A DNA stretch of 64,000 nucleotides, from assembly GCA_024811115.1 (NCBI GenBank), contig JAKOGH010000736.1:1-64000 (forward strand), given 5' to 3'. Positions 45,973 through 57,012 of this stretch are shown here, one piece after another (within the stretch, counting starts at the first letter, position 1; the number at the start of each line of letters is the position of its first letter). The position numbers and the translations under genes are program-made. The DNA is from Terana coerulea (taxonomy: Eukaryota > Basidiomycota > Agaricomycetes > Polyporales > Phanerochaetaceae). The notes beneath the pieces are model-generated. The model worked only from the letters and a program-made list of their open reading frames with translations. It was not told where the DNA came from and searched no databases.

Positions 45973-46704
45973 TCACTGACTGAGGATTGTGCGTACGAAC
46001 GACTCGTAGTTGATGTTGCCGTCACTAGAGCAGAGCGAAAATCCGTGGATGAGGCCATGGGATGGTAAATCGCAGAGGAATGTAGAGACTCACGCGCCAA
46101 CTTGCACACCCTTCAGGAGCTCATCCACCTCCTCGTCTGACATCTTCTCGCCCAGTTGTGTCAATACATAACGCAGCTCTCCTGCACCGATGAAACCATT
46201 CCCTTCCTTATCGAAAACTTGGAAGCCACGGATGAATTCTTCTGCAGATCAGGGGCGACGTGAGCAGCAGCGAGGTTCACGTGGCCTGATTAGCGTACCT
46301 GGTGTACCAGCAGGTTTGAACCCATCTGGTCTGTTCAGTATCGTCAAGAATGTTTTGTAATCCACTGTGTTCGTATACGCAACCGATGATGATGCAGGAA
46401 TAAGCACTCCGTCCAGGTATACGCACGGAGCACGCACCATCCTTGGGCGCAGATGAGACAATATCTGCGACTTCGGCTTGCGTTGGGTTCTGGCCTAGTG
46501 CTCGCAGCAGATCTCCCAAGACTTCCCGAGGAACAGCCCCTGTTCCCTTCTTGTCGAAAAGCGCGAAGGCCTCCTTGTACTCTGTAAGTCCCGGTTAAGT
46601 TTCTGCAGCGACAAGGCAAAGTATTCGCGCAGATACACACCTGCGTTGTCACTCTACATCAGTCAGATAAAGTGTGATCATCAACGCTGTGGAAAGCTTA
46701 CCAT
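45973..46704 (-). CDS. Myosin essential light chain (Cdc4/Mlc1-like EF-hand protein)
   Basis: A small calmodulin-like light chain that binds IQ motifs of type II and type V myosins and IQGAP, needed for the contractile ring. The start is a single-codon-plus exon: ATG (46702-46704) spliced onto SDNA and then [20 protein letters not shown]. Further exons give [80 protein letters not shown] and the end [16 protein letters not shown]. The EF loops have lost several calcium ligands (F-D-K-K-G-T-G, F-D-K-E-G-N-G), as is usual in essential light chains. At least five short introns. The length of about 145 residues fits the family. Confidence 0.92.
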
Positions 46705-46957
46705 GATTTGTGAAGGAGGTGGTGGTGGTAACGAACAGACTCTGAGCTTGCCAGTTACGGCAATCGTACTCAGACGCGTCAACCCTAACCCAAGTTCAGC
46801 CACGGGCATTCGCCTGGAATTCGTCCGAAATTCTGGAGAAAATCGCAGGAAGAGCAAACAGGCCTGAAAGTCGTCATGCATAACATGAGGATACCCGATG
46901 ATTAGGCGGCGATACATGTTACAAAATAGAATACAGCCATGGACACAAGCTGTCTAT

Positions 46958-48324
46958 CTAAATGGCTTGGCCGACTGAGGCTTCCCGGCCGTAGGACGAG
47001 AACGCTCCGCTTCCCTTTCCTTTGAGCTCTAGCGGAGTATCACCGCTAATCTGTGAGGCCAGATCATCAGTCTCGATAACTTGCGTGATTTCAACCGCGA
47101 GCGACGCCCCTCCGTACGGCTGACGAGAGTGGTGGAAGGGAAACGAGGCCGCCACTCGATCATTTACTGCGCCACCATGATGAACCGAGCCGCTTGAAAT
47201 GCCTTGCTCTGACGAAAGCCCTACGCGAACAATGATCATGTTGAACACGATGGAGATGATGGGCGACAACTGAGATAGGGTCCTAAGTAAAGTGCTGACG
47301 CTGGTCTCAAGAGAGCACGTACCATGTCTAGTATAATGTAGACACCGTTCGTTTTCACGAGAAAGGCGATCAAAGCGGCGGTGACGGATAGCGAGTACAG
47401 CGCGCCGGACTCGATGACTACACGCAAGAGCGGTGAGAGGCGGTCAGAACTGGCGAAACGTGCACTGCGTCTCTTAACGCTCCAGATTCGATAGGCCAGT
47501 AGAGCTACGTTCAAGGTGAGATACCACATAATGTTTGCCTGTCGGGAAACGTACTAGTAGCTATCAGATTAGTCGATAGAGTCATGGCGTAGTTGGCCGT
47601 GATCCAGCGACCGGTGTCTACGAAGAATATATCGCCAGCATGGGTTGAAGCAGTCGCAAGCGCAACGTTTGTGCCTATGACCGCGGCTGGATGATAGCTG
47701 AGCTATGTGCAAGTAGAAATATGCCGAGGTTGCTCACCAAGTAAACCAAGCCACCCCAATGCAGGAACTACTATGACCCAAGCGTTCTGCCATACGATGT
47801 ACGTTCGATATATCTGTGCGCCGTCGGTCCAGTCGCTCTGACGTAACGATGAGCATGATACACATACCACGGCAAAGTCCAGTATGAGCGTTTGTGTGTT
47901 GTAAAGAACGCTTTTCGTAACGAATGTCGGCTGGGTGACGTCCCCGAAGTATTGCTCAGACCCTCCTGGAAGTGACGGTCCGACGGTCAGGAACCCTTGA
48001 CGGACTCGTATGATATTGTTAGCCATCTCCTGAGGCCGAGTTCAAGCTTGAGAATGGATAGGATTAAAGGAAGATTGATGACTCACAGCAGTGGAGAGGA
48101 TGAGCAGTGCACATGCTGCGAAAAGCAGGCCTCTGTTCAGATACCTGCGCTTGCGATTTTGCAGCATAATCCACATGGTGAAGATGAACATTAACACGGA
48201 GAAGCCTGGTTTGTCAGATACTACGATGTCACTGACGGCCCATGTTTTCCAAGGTTAAGGGCTCACCGTAAAGGATGGCCTCAAGAATGGTGGAGATGAT
48301 GCCTGCATCGCTAGAGGACACCAT
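46958..48324 (-). CDS. Seven-helix membrane protein of unknown function, paralogue A
   Basis: A polytopic membrane protein of a family abundant in Agaricomycetes with no known function. Start MVSSSDAGIISTILEAILYG, then a helix near GFSVLMFIFTMWIMLQ, EMANNIIRVRQGFLTVGPSL, EQYFGDVTQPTFVTKSVLYN and TQTLILDFAVV. The IYRTYIVWQNAWVIVVPALG helix follows, then WITANYAMTLSTN, LNVALLAYRIWSVKRR, and ESGALYSLSVTAALIAFLVK. The ILDM and LSPIISIVFNMIIVRVG exons and a soluble tail with SLAVEITQVIETDD complete it. About seven hydrophobic helices and a cytosolic tail are predicted. The plus-strand gene at 55354-56676 is its paralogue. No ligand or partner can be read from the sequence. Confidence 0.85.
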
Positions 48325-49257
48325 CGTGCAGGGTATGTTTCTTTCTGAGGGGCGTCAGGCGCATCCCCACAATGTCATGATCCCTTTTAATGTCTGAAAC
48401 CCCCTTGGGAATATATCAGCAGTCGCTGCTCACCGTTTCCACGTCCCCAAGGGGGTGAGAAGGACATACCTAGCATTCAGGGTCGTAGTGCTAGCTTGGG
48501 CTGCTGCGGGCGAAAAGGCTCCGGTAGAAGGGGTCAAGAAAATGGTGCGGGAGCCCGGATTCGCAGCGCTTACGCCCGGCCTTCCTGATCGACGTGCGGG
48601 GCTTTGGTCAATGCCACAGGGAAAGGACGCAGACAACATAGAGTTGTCTACAGCGTATAGCCTGAAGGCGGCAGTGAGAGTATTCCTTGACAAGTGAGCA
48701 TTCCCAGGAGATTTGGGCACTTACCGTAAAGCGTTACGACAACGACCTTCCAGCTCGTGAATTGTCCTTCGCCCAATTCTGCTCAGAACGAAACCTCAAC
48801 GACCGTGCTGGGAAAGGCCCCACATTCTAAACCTGTTTTGAGACTTTGACAATGCACCAGTAGTATAATAAGTTGCGACAAGATGCCTCCTCTCACGCTC
48901 ATTGATGCACGGTGGTGGGTTGCTCACCAACTATTTCGTTGGGTTGTCGCAACATGTACTAACGAACATCCATAATGACCAGTGTTGCAGGAACGCCAGT
49001 AGTGGAGTAAAATTGTAAACTCCGAGGTTTGCAGATAAATCTCACCATTGGGACATCGTTATTTCCAGAGTACGCTTACAGGAGAAACTCGTGTTTCGAC
49101 ATTCACAATGTTTCGTGGGTATCATGTACTGGTCGTTCGCCAAAATCCGTATTAAGTTGTGTCTTTCGGAGAAACAGTTCAACGGAATGAGGGCAGCATT
49201 AGCGAGCGATAGACTCACGTATTATACAGGACGAGAGTAGGATCACAGGTAAGCCGG
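48325..49257. other. Intergenic region with a perfect inverted repeat
   Basis: It lies upstream of the seven-helix gene A and downstream of the SPT small-subunit-like gene B. Overlapping open frames on both strands at about 48430-48720 show no family resemblance. A perfect 11-bp inverted repeat ACCCCCTTGGG/CCCAAGGGGGT (48399-48409 and 48446-48456) lies 75-132 bp upstream of gene A's start codon. Confidence 0.5.
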
Positions 49258-49745
49258 TCAGAACTCTACCAATTTCTCAAGACGGGCACTCGCATTGCTC
49301 CACGTTGGCCAGCCTGAGATGAGTCTTGTAATGGACTCGGCAATGCTAGCGTCAGGGTAGTCTTGACCGAGCAGGTAATACTTGGCGCGACCTGCGAGGA
49401 AGGCGAGGTGGTTGGGCAGGTAGAGGCACATCCCGACCGTGACAATCGTCCACGTCACAGCTAGGAAGACGACTGACAACCGAACGCGGTGAGCAACAAG
49501 CATAGTAGATTCTGTATTGTACTGAACGTACGCAGCATCACTTTCTCCCATGGCTGCAACATCGTCAACGCAAACGTGGTCTCAAACCACAACCTCTTCC
49601 TCCAGACGTATGCCCCGAAGGCTGACGGCGGTGGCTTATACGGCAGACGGACGCCAAAGAGGACCTCTGCGGTCGTTGGTACGTGCTTCCATGCCGCCAA
49701 GGAGTATTCTGCGGGTGGAAATTCTGCGGTGGTAGAGGCGTCCAT
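49258..49745 (-). CDS. Serine palmitoyltransferase small-subunit-like protein B
   Basis: A paralogue of the gene at 40409-40824. Two exons (49532-49745 and 49258-49472; intron of 59 bp) give 142 residues, starting MDASTTAEFPPAEYSLAAWK. The core reads WFETTFALTMLQPWEKVML, then the helix VVFLAVTWTIVTVGMCLYLP-like sequence and KYYLLGQDYPDASIAE. The intron falls at exactly the same place as in gene A, one nucleotide into the codon after E-K-x-x-x. The first in-frame ATG is at 49745; the open frame extends 12 codons further upstream without another ATG. The expected role is a membrane-embedded regulator of the first step of sphingolipid synthesis. This rests on motif resemblance, not on a search. 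Confidence 0.8.
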
Positions 49746-50440
49746 TTCTGTCTTGGGCGGATGTTCGTCACTTCCTCCCAACGATGCGCTGCGTCTGTCG
49801 AGGTCGTCTACAGCTGGTTGGCTGGGGTGAGCAGGACGTGAGGGACGACGTCGTCGACGTTGGTCGCCAACAGAGATGCAAGAAGCGGGAGAACGAACGA
49901 CTCCCGAGATTAGAGCATATCAGCTGCGATAAATACCACGATAAGCGCCTCAAAATGGGGCCGGCGCTCTGTGAGTTTGGCAGGGAATTGGAGCTTTTCG
50001 GCCAATTCCGGCTCAATACAGGCGTAATATATACCGTAGCTGATATGCTCTATTTAGGGTGCGCCAAACGGTCAGCCAAAATGGGCCGAGGCCCACAAGG
50101 CACCCACGGATATCGCATCTGGTGTTATCATAAAACATTAAGATATCGCACACAGTGTTATCTAATCACCTTCCTTATATGGGCTTACCCCGCGTCCGTT
50201 ATCTTCAATTTTCCATACCCGGGTACGCGATATCTGGGTAATTCTGCGATGACCACTGATGCATGATGGCTCAAATGCCTCTTTGATCCTCGACCACCAG
50301 ACGCGGAGAACGACATCTCTCGTCGGTTTCACTTATGTACTCAGCATACAATGTCTGGAGACTGAGAAGATGTAGAGATATATGCTAGGTTAAAATGCTG
50401 GGCCAGAGTGCGTGACGAGTCTCCCCAAGCTTTCAAGTAC
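49746..50440. other. Intergenic region
   Basis: Between the SPT small-subunit-like gene B and the alpha/beta hydrolase (both minus). No gene was recognised. It should hold the promoter of gene B and the 3' end of the hydrolase transcript. Confidence 0.45.
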
Positions 50441-51673
50441 TCATAGGTCGGCAGTTTCACCCTCATTTGCAAGTAAAGCACGAAGCAGCCGTTCGGGCTC
50501 GTCCCAGTGAGCCTACACGCAGCAGTGGTCAGCAGGATCCGACTCAGGAGAAAGACTCAGAGGACTTACGAAATGGTTCGCACCAGGCAGACACACGACT
50601 GTGATGCGCCTTGTACGCAGTTCCTTCTGTTTCGCCTCGTCCAACTCTGCCCGCAACGCCCATGTACCCCACGGCATCTCGTATACCGAACGGTCACACC
50701 AAAGATACCGCAGTTCAACATCTTCCCATTGGTATGCGTCGTCGTCGTCCCTCAAGTAGAACGCGCCGTTCTTCATTAGCAAGTTCAAACCGCTGCGGAT
50801 GCCTCCATTCAGCATTAGCAGCTCGGAGCCGCCTGGACTCGCGGGCGGAGCGTAGAAGCTCGACTCTATCTCCTCAGGCGACAGGTTAAGAATGGTTGGG
50901 CGAGGGTCAGCCACGGGCGTGCGACGCTCGAGTTCGGCCGGCGAGTCGCCGTGGGTGTAATAGCCGGTCACCCATTCGGAGAATGCCAGTGCACGATCGG
51001 CTGGCGGGATAACCTCATCCTGTAGTGGGTGGTACTTGTCTTCTGGCAGTGCATAGCCCAGCGCGTGACATGGCGGGTCTGCCGCGCTGGGTCAGAACTA
51101 TAACCCGGACTTCCGCGCACAGAAACCTACCGTACAGAATGGTGCGTCGGACGTACCCTCGTAATTCGACGTCGTTCACCGGAAATGTAGTCAGATTGGA
51201 GAGAAAAGCGGTCATCCATGTCGCTCCCCAAGACCAGGACGTCAGAATGATACCACCCTGGCTCCCGCTTGTCGGTGGAATGTCTTCTTCCGCGACGAAC
51301 TTCACGAGGAAGTCGTACAGTTCGTGCGCACGGTCCTGCATGTAATTCTCGAGAATCTTCACAGCATTTGGAGACGTCTGCGCGGACACAAGCTGGCCGA
51401 TCTCTTCCTCTGTATACGGTACAGCTCCGGGGAAGCCTCGTCTGTTGATGAACACCAAGCGGGCGTTGTGCTTTGCGGCGTATGGTGTAAGCCGCCGGAA
51501 GATGCCTGTTAGGTAAGTCAGGGCTTTGACATTTGCGGCCCAGTGGCGGTCTACGTACCCCCATGCCAAGCGAAGCCGTGCACGATGACTACCGTCGTGT
51601 ATGTGGTGCTACCGGGTACAGGTCCTGTGTCGTGAAATGCGAGCTTGCCAAGCTGGCGGATGTTCTCAGTCAT
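50441..51673 (-). CDS. Alpha/beta-hydrolase-fold protein
   Basis: A serine-type hydrolase of unknown substrate. Start MTENIRQLGKLAFHDTGPVP, then TTVVIVHGFAWHGG, where H-G-F is the oxyanion-hole strand. The nucleophile elbow reads LTSWSWGATW, so the Ser is flanked as S-W-S-W-G rather than G-x-S-x-G. The late part gives WEDVELRYLWCDRSVYEMPW, RRITVVCLPGANHFAHWDEP, with the conserved catalytic His in the N-H-F-A-H context. The end reads RALLANEGETADL. Introns follow HGG, ILY(D) and NHF and were resolved by frame. Length of about 340 residues is usual. A TATA-like element (minus strand) is at about 51722-51730, roughly 50 bp before the start. Esterase, lipase or epoxide hydrolase are all possible. 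Confidence 0.9.
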
Positions 51674-52534
51674 GGCGATGTGAGGAGAAGCGCGAGCGCA
51701 AACTGAGGAGTGGATGAACGTTTGTATATAACGCACTATGCGTGAGTGTCGAACACTGTCTAGAGTTCGGTGGCTTTTGCCTGGGAGACGTTTGACTTCG
51801 GGGAGAAGGACCAAGATGGGCGTCGGAAGGCACACCACTCCATATATTCGCACGGCCAGTCAGCCCCCACAATCCCATTTAGTCTTGACTGAGCCTATGA
51901 GTATCGAGACATCTCCGCCTTGCCCGGAACAACATCCTATCTGCGATGTTGTCTGCCGACATGTCTGCGCCACTGGGTGCGTCACGAAGATGAGGGCTGT
52001 CCGGTAGGTATTTTATGTTGATTTGTAAGTGCTCGACTGTCCTCTTCGCGTCATACCTTTGAATAATCTTGTGCTAAGTATAGGAATCTATGCATTTGTG
52101 GCGCCACCGTCCGCCACTCTCCACTCAGTACTCAGTATTGAGCGGCGACCCAGCCAGGAGAACTTGATACACGATATATAAGAGGTAGCTCGGGGTATTT
52201 CCCGCGCGGCCCTATCCCATCGCGATGGTCGCGACATTCAGTCTCAGAATGTACGCATTTATTAGAATTTTACTTTTTCAAGGCGCCTCGATTTGAGCAA
52301 AGCTGGAGTCATTTTTACTGTAATCGAAGCTCCTATACTCGTACTCTAAAGTAAGTACTCTGTCACTCATTCTAGCCCCTACTAATATTTATCAACGTCT
52401 TGCCATGCTGTAAGTTACTCAATCCTCAGCGTGGTTGATGCCCCAAATCTGCAAACCATAAGCGACGTTCAACGTTAAGCAAAACCTGTCATGTTGGATA
52501 CAGCAGTGAATGAGTACTTACTCGCCGAGCCAAG
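51674..52534. other. Intergenic region
   Basis: Upstream of the alpha/beta hydrolase. No gene recognised. It holds the hydrolase promoter with its TATA-like element and stretches of lower GC (52240-52400). Confidence 0.45.
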
Positions 52535-53176
52535 TCAGTGATTGTCCGTTGGTACCGGGATGACTTGGTCTGTAGCTCTAGAGCATGTCGCTTCGTTTGC
52601 GTTCCTCTTCGCTCGAGCTACTAGCCCTTTCCTCTGCACATTGCTGATTCTCTTTGGCCTAGTCTGAGCTTCGTAGTTGTGTTCGCTCATTTCCATAGCT
52701 TCTGTAACGAACCCCGCTGTAATGGGAGCCACCCGATCCCAGAGATAAAGCTTGTGCCGCTTGTGAGGATGGGATTCGTCCGTACGCCGTTTTTGTGGTT
52801 GAGGGGTATACATCCCTTGCTGTACAGCCTGTTCTCGCCTCAAGCTAAACTCGGCTGTGGAAGCGATACGTATGGAAACCGTCCCCTTCCGAACGAGCTT
52901 GAGGATGTTCAGAATTGCGTGGTGTCCATGTCGTGAAGCACTTTGAAGAGGAAGGGATGCTGGGAGGCCTTCTATGACCGCACAGTGTGGATTGTCGTAG
53001 ACCCATTTGGGCTGGAGATGAACACGGGCGGTTGCGTTGCCGGTTGCAAGGCCTGCATGATATTGAACAAATTATGAGGGTTCATAGTTGTCAGAAATCA
53101 GCACTTACGAAGCATCTTGTGAAGGGATGTCATCAGCTCGTTTTGACGACGCGTCTTTGTTGCTCGGACGGCTCAT
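52535..53176 (-). CDS. Possible orphan gene (unrecognised)
   Basis: Read on the minus strand, an ATG at 53176 opens MSRPSNKDASSKRADDIPSQ up to a good donor (GTAAGT, near 53106). After the next acceptor a coding-like frame with VHLQPKWVYDNPHCAVIEGL, ILNILKLVRKGTVSIRIAST and KRRTDESHPHKRHKLYLWDR runs to a stop at 52535. The simple splice does not join these two frames, so the model is incomplete. The C-terminal part is basic (KRISNVQRKGLVARAKRNAN), suggesting nucleic-acid or nuclear targeting, but I do not recognise a family. Confidence 0.35.
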
Positions 53177-53639
53177 TGTAGTTCAGGAGAGTTTGACGAA
53201 GCCTGGATACAGAGGAGCCCCTATACTTGTACCATTTATACCTACCCTTGTCAAGCGAAACGCTTGGGCAGGGTGCCCTTGCCGACTGAACTGGCGACGA
53301 TGTGCGCAGGCTTTCCTGCTGAACGCGGAGTCGCCCGCAACCCCGTATATCGCTGCCCGACGGCGACTCCCCAAACACCCCTAAGTTGGGCATTTGTCGC
53401 GTTCCAGCCTGCGATGCCGTCGGGCCAAGCGCGCTCAATGTAACATCTTCATGAACGTCGCTTGCTCCACGGCGTGACAGCGTACTGTTATAGAGGATCG
53501 ATCTCAAGCTAGATCTTCAGTAAATATAATTCAAAGAGCTCACCAATCATGGAAAAGCCGTAGTATAGATGGTTCTAAGTACTGGCAACACTCAGGCTTG
53601 TATTGCGCACAGCAAGTTGCTCAGACGTTCTAGCTGAAG

Positions 53640-54991
53640 CAGGCCGGTCGCTGCTCAGCGTCCTCGTCTGCAGAAAAGAAGTGATACTTGACGTCAATCA
53701 ATTGAATTGTCACATACGTCAAACATACGGCGGATCTTGAGCCTGAGTTCTTTTCTGCTTGATTGGAAAACTCTTTCATATTCGATGTCGGCTCCGTTGA
53801 CCAACTAGAAGGGAGAAGCGATCAGACTAGTCACTCACGCCGGCGACCAAGCATGTGTTCTCGAATCATACACTGGCTGGCTGAAGCCAGACTCGTGGTT
53901 ATGATATGTGCTTCTGCTTTCTCGATGAGTTCGCGGTTCCAGGCCCAGCGCCGATTCAACGTGTTCCTGACAAATTCGACTGTAGCAGTAACAGAATTGC
54001 CTAAATCCACCGCCCGGCCTTCAAAATCATACCGAACCTGCAGAATGCTCCATGAGCCACGGGAGTGTTGGGGAGTCGCATTGGGGGTATTTTGACCAGG
54101 TCGAGGTTAACTTGGGGTGAACAAGCGGAAGTCACAAAGCGCCGTGTGGCCGGAACCATGGTGGCGGCCACGTGAGGCTAACTCCGAATTCGCCGAGCTA
54201 TTCGCCGCCCCCGCCATTCTTGATGTTGACTAGCGATGAGATGAGTAACTTCGTCAGTAAGTACCCTAATACCTCTCTCTACTCACGCCGTGGCCAGTCA
54301 ACTTGCACACACGTGATTTATAACCCGAACGAGCTCCGCTGGCAAGCGCTCAACTCGGCTGCCTTCGTTTCGTCCACGAGCGCTGGTAGGCTTCGAGCCA
54401 CGACCGCGGATGCGCCCTCAACGCACTCAGCACGGATCCAAAGCGCGTAGAGAGCGACGGAATGCTAGCGGCATATTCAGGCAACAGCTGCTCAGCATCT
54501 GGGTGTGCCATAGGATACCAGAGGCGAGTGCTCACTGCAACTCCACTAGCGGGCTCGGACGCACACCGTCACTAATTCTTCAGAGTCATGCAGCCCTACG
54601 AACCTGAAGAACGAGCTTGAACGGCACACGAGCAGCTTCCATAACCACCTTCCGCAGCAGCAAACGAAGCTCATGTCTTCTCATGTTTCTCATGATACAC
54701 ACGCGGGATAACGAGGTGGGTGGTCCTCATGTCAATTTCCAATAACGTATCCGGGAGCCCAGAATATACTTCCGTGTGCTCGGCCTAACCAAGTCATGGT
54801 TCGTGGGTGCAAATATCCGAAGCTAACTTTACCTTGACAGGAACCTTGGAAACCGGCAATTGCACTTGGCTGTGTGAATGATCGGCTCTCACAGTCATGG
54901 GTATGAGTGACGGACCTGTGTCCGAGCGGTTGATACTCAAATCAAGACTGTCACAAAGCCAAATAACGGCAACATGAGGTACGTTCGCCAT
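53640..54991 (-). CDS. Possible orphan gene (unrecognised), model unresolved
   Basis: Several minus-strand pieces look coding: MANVPHVAVIWLCDSLDLSI from 54991; VYSGLPDTLLEIDMRTTHLV then IPRVYHEKHEK; HELRLLLRKVVMEAARVPFK; WYPMAHPDAEQLLPEYAASI; and YDFEGRAVDLGNSVTATVEF with NTLNRRWAWNRELIEKAEAH, then LVNGADIEYERVFQSSRKEL. Splice sites flank some of them, but I could not build one continuous frame; one needed intron would be only about 34 bp. It may be a fast-evolving gene, a decaying one, or two genes. No domain is recognised. Confidence 0.3.
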
Positions 54992-55353
54992 AGTGCTGTT
55001 GGCTGCTTGCCATTTCATAGCTGATCCTCAGCCTCCGCCAATTAAGCAACGCCTGTATCCATCGCTATGTTTCGCGCGAGTCGGTTGCCTAAGGCTTCAT
55101 GACAACTCGGTGAGGGTAGGTGTTTTCTACTTCTCATCGGATTACATGCCGCGACCCTCTACATTGGTACCGTAACACTCGTGAGCTGCGGCAAGGCTGG
55201 TTATGTCCATGTCGGCCCTCGAGCACCTCCTCAATCCACGAATGACGGGAATATTCGCTGGCGCATGGAAGTGTAATTCAATTTGTACGCTCTCTACTAT
55301 ATATCACGCAGCCGCTGTTTACCTCTTGCTTTTCGGCCGCAGAACACCCAGCA
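54992..55353. promoter_or_regulatory. Upstream region of seven-helix gene B
   Basis: It separates divergent transcription units. A TATA-like sequence (tatatat, 55298-55304) lies about 50 bp before the ATG at 55354. No gene seen. Confidence 0.45.
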
Positions 55354-56676
55354 ATGCTCACATTGAGTGAGGCGGCGATCCTCTCAACTGTCTTTGAAGG
55401 CCTACTCTATGGTAAGTAGCACTCAAACGAATGTAGGTTGGATCCGACTCATAGTTTCGGACGGTGCAGGTTTCTCCGTGCTTATGTTCATGTTCACGAT
55501 GTGGCTGATGTTTCAGAATCGTGGTCGACGGAGTATGAACAGAGGAATGTTGTCCGCCGGCTGTGCACTGCTTCTGCTATCTACTGCGGTGCGTTATCAT
55601 GGCTTTCGCTGTCTGAAACGCCTCGGTGCTGACCTGATGCAGGAGATGGCCCTCAATATTGTCGAGCTCCGCCAAGGGTTTCTTACCATTGGACCATCTC
55701 TGGCGAGAGGTCCAGAGCAATATTTCGAGGATGTCTCCACTCCTACGTTTGTTGCGAAGAGCGTCCTCTACAACACGCAGACTTTGATTCTCGACTTCGT
55801 GGTGGTAAGTACTTAGCCACCGTTAATCACCCCAACTTGGCTTATTACTGGCGTTTAGATATATCGCACATATGTCGTTTGGCAAAACATCTATATCATT
55901 ATTCTGCCAGCATTGGGCTGGTGCGGCTTATTTGGTGGGAGTTAAGTGAACATGCAGATCTGCGATTGGCACTGATCAAGTACAGCTGCCTGCGTCGGTC
56001 TCAATTTGGCCTTCGCTACAGCATCGACGCACGCCGGCTACATATTTGCGGCTTCAACCGGTCGCTGGATTATTGCGAACTATTCTATGACACTGGCGAC
56101 CAATCTCATCGCCACTAGTATGTCCCAATCCCTTGTGCGGTAGATATTACTGACGCTTCGGTGTAATCATAAGGTCTCCTTGCATTCCGCATATGGACGG
56201 TGAAGAGGCATACAGTCAGGTTTCTTGGTCCGAACCGCCTGACTCCGATCTTAAGGACTGTTATTGAATCCGGTGCTATCTATTCGATGACAATCACGGC
56301 AGCCTTGATCTGCTTTGCTACGAGGTCGGACGGGGTATATGTTCTTATAGACATGGTGAGTATTGGATTTAGTTTCCTCGTTTTCCTATTAAATAAACCC
56401 CAGATCTCACCCATTATCTGCATCGTTTTTAACATGATCATCGTACGAGTTGGGCTATCGCAAGACCCCCGTCTTTCTGGAGCAGGAGTACAGCAGAGCG
56501 CGTTCTCAACTCGACGCATGTGTGGCTCCCACCCTCTACAGGATTCCCGCCAGCCATATCAATTGCCGTCACTCGCTGTCGAGATTTCCCAGTATATTGA
56601 GTGCGATGAAATGACACTAGACCCGATGGAGCAGAAAGCGACAGTCAACACCTTCGACGAGAGGATCTCTGCATGA
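55354..56676 (+). CDS. Seven-helix membrane protein of unknown function, paralogue B
   Basis: A paralogue of the minus-strand gene at 46958-48324, with the same exon blocks in the same order: MLTLSEAAILSTVFEGLLYG, GFSVLMFMFTMWLMFQNRGR, EMALNIVELRQGFLTIGPSL, EQYFEDVSTPTFVAKSVLYN, TQTLILDFVVV, then an IYRTYVVWQNIYIIILPALG helix and GRWIIANYSMTLATNLIATS. LLAFRIWTVKRHTVRFLGPN, ESGAIYSMTITAALICFATR, the VLIDM exon and ISPIICIVFNMIIVRVGLSQ follow. The cytosolic tail again has SLAVEISQYIECDEM. The transmembrane part is much better conserved than the tail. Introns are short and in matching places where I could resolve them. Function unknown. Confidence 0.85.
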
Positions 56677-57012
56677 CATAGAAATATAAATATATGCACA
56701 ATTCTATCCGCAATTCTATCAGCTATTGGTTCAGAATTGCGGCTGTCTGTATCAACAAGTTAGCATGTGCAGAGTGCTCGCTGCGTGCCACTGCTCGGTC
56801 AACGTTGGCGGATCAAAACCGCATGGCGGATCAAAGCGCGGCGTTTGGTGCGGGTGATGACACGCTTCGCCAATTTGCAACAAACCTTCATTGTCAAGCT
56901 CAAGTTGGTGTTGAGCCATGCTCGTCTCGCTCTAATTCTGAGCCTTACCCTCTCAAGTACTGTTATTTCTACTTCACATCAAACACGACCTTACCGACCT
57001 CAAGGCTCTGGC

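Noticed and set aside
48430..48720. Overlapping open frames of 80 and 96 codons on both strands
   Set aside because: Neither resembles a known protein, and complementary open frames in GC-rich DNA are common; kept as intergenic.
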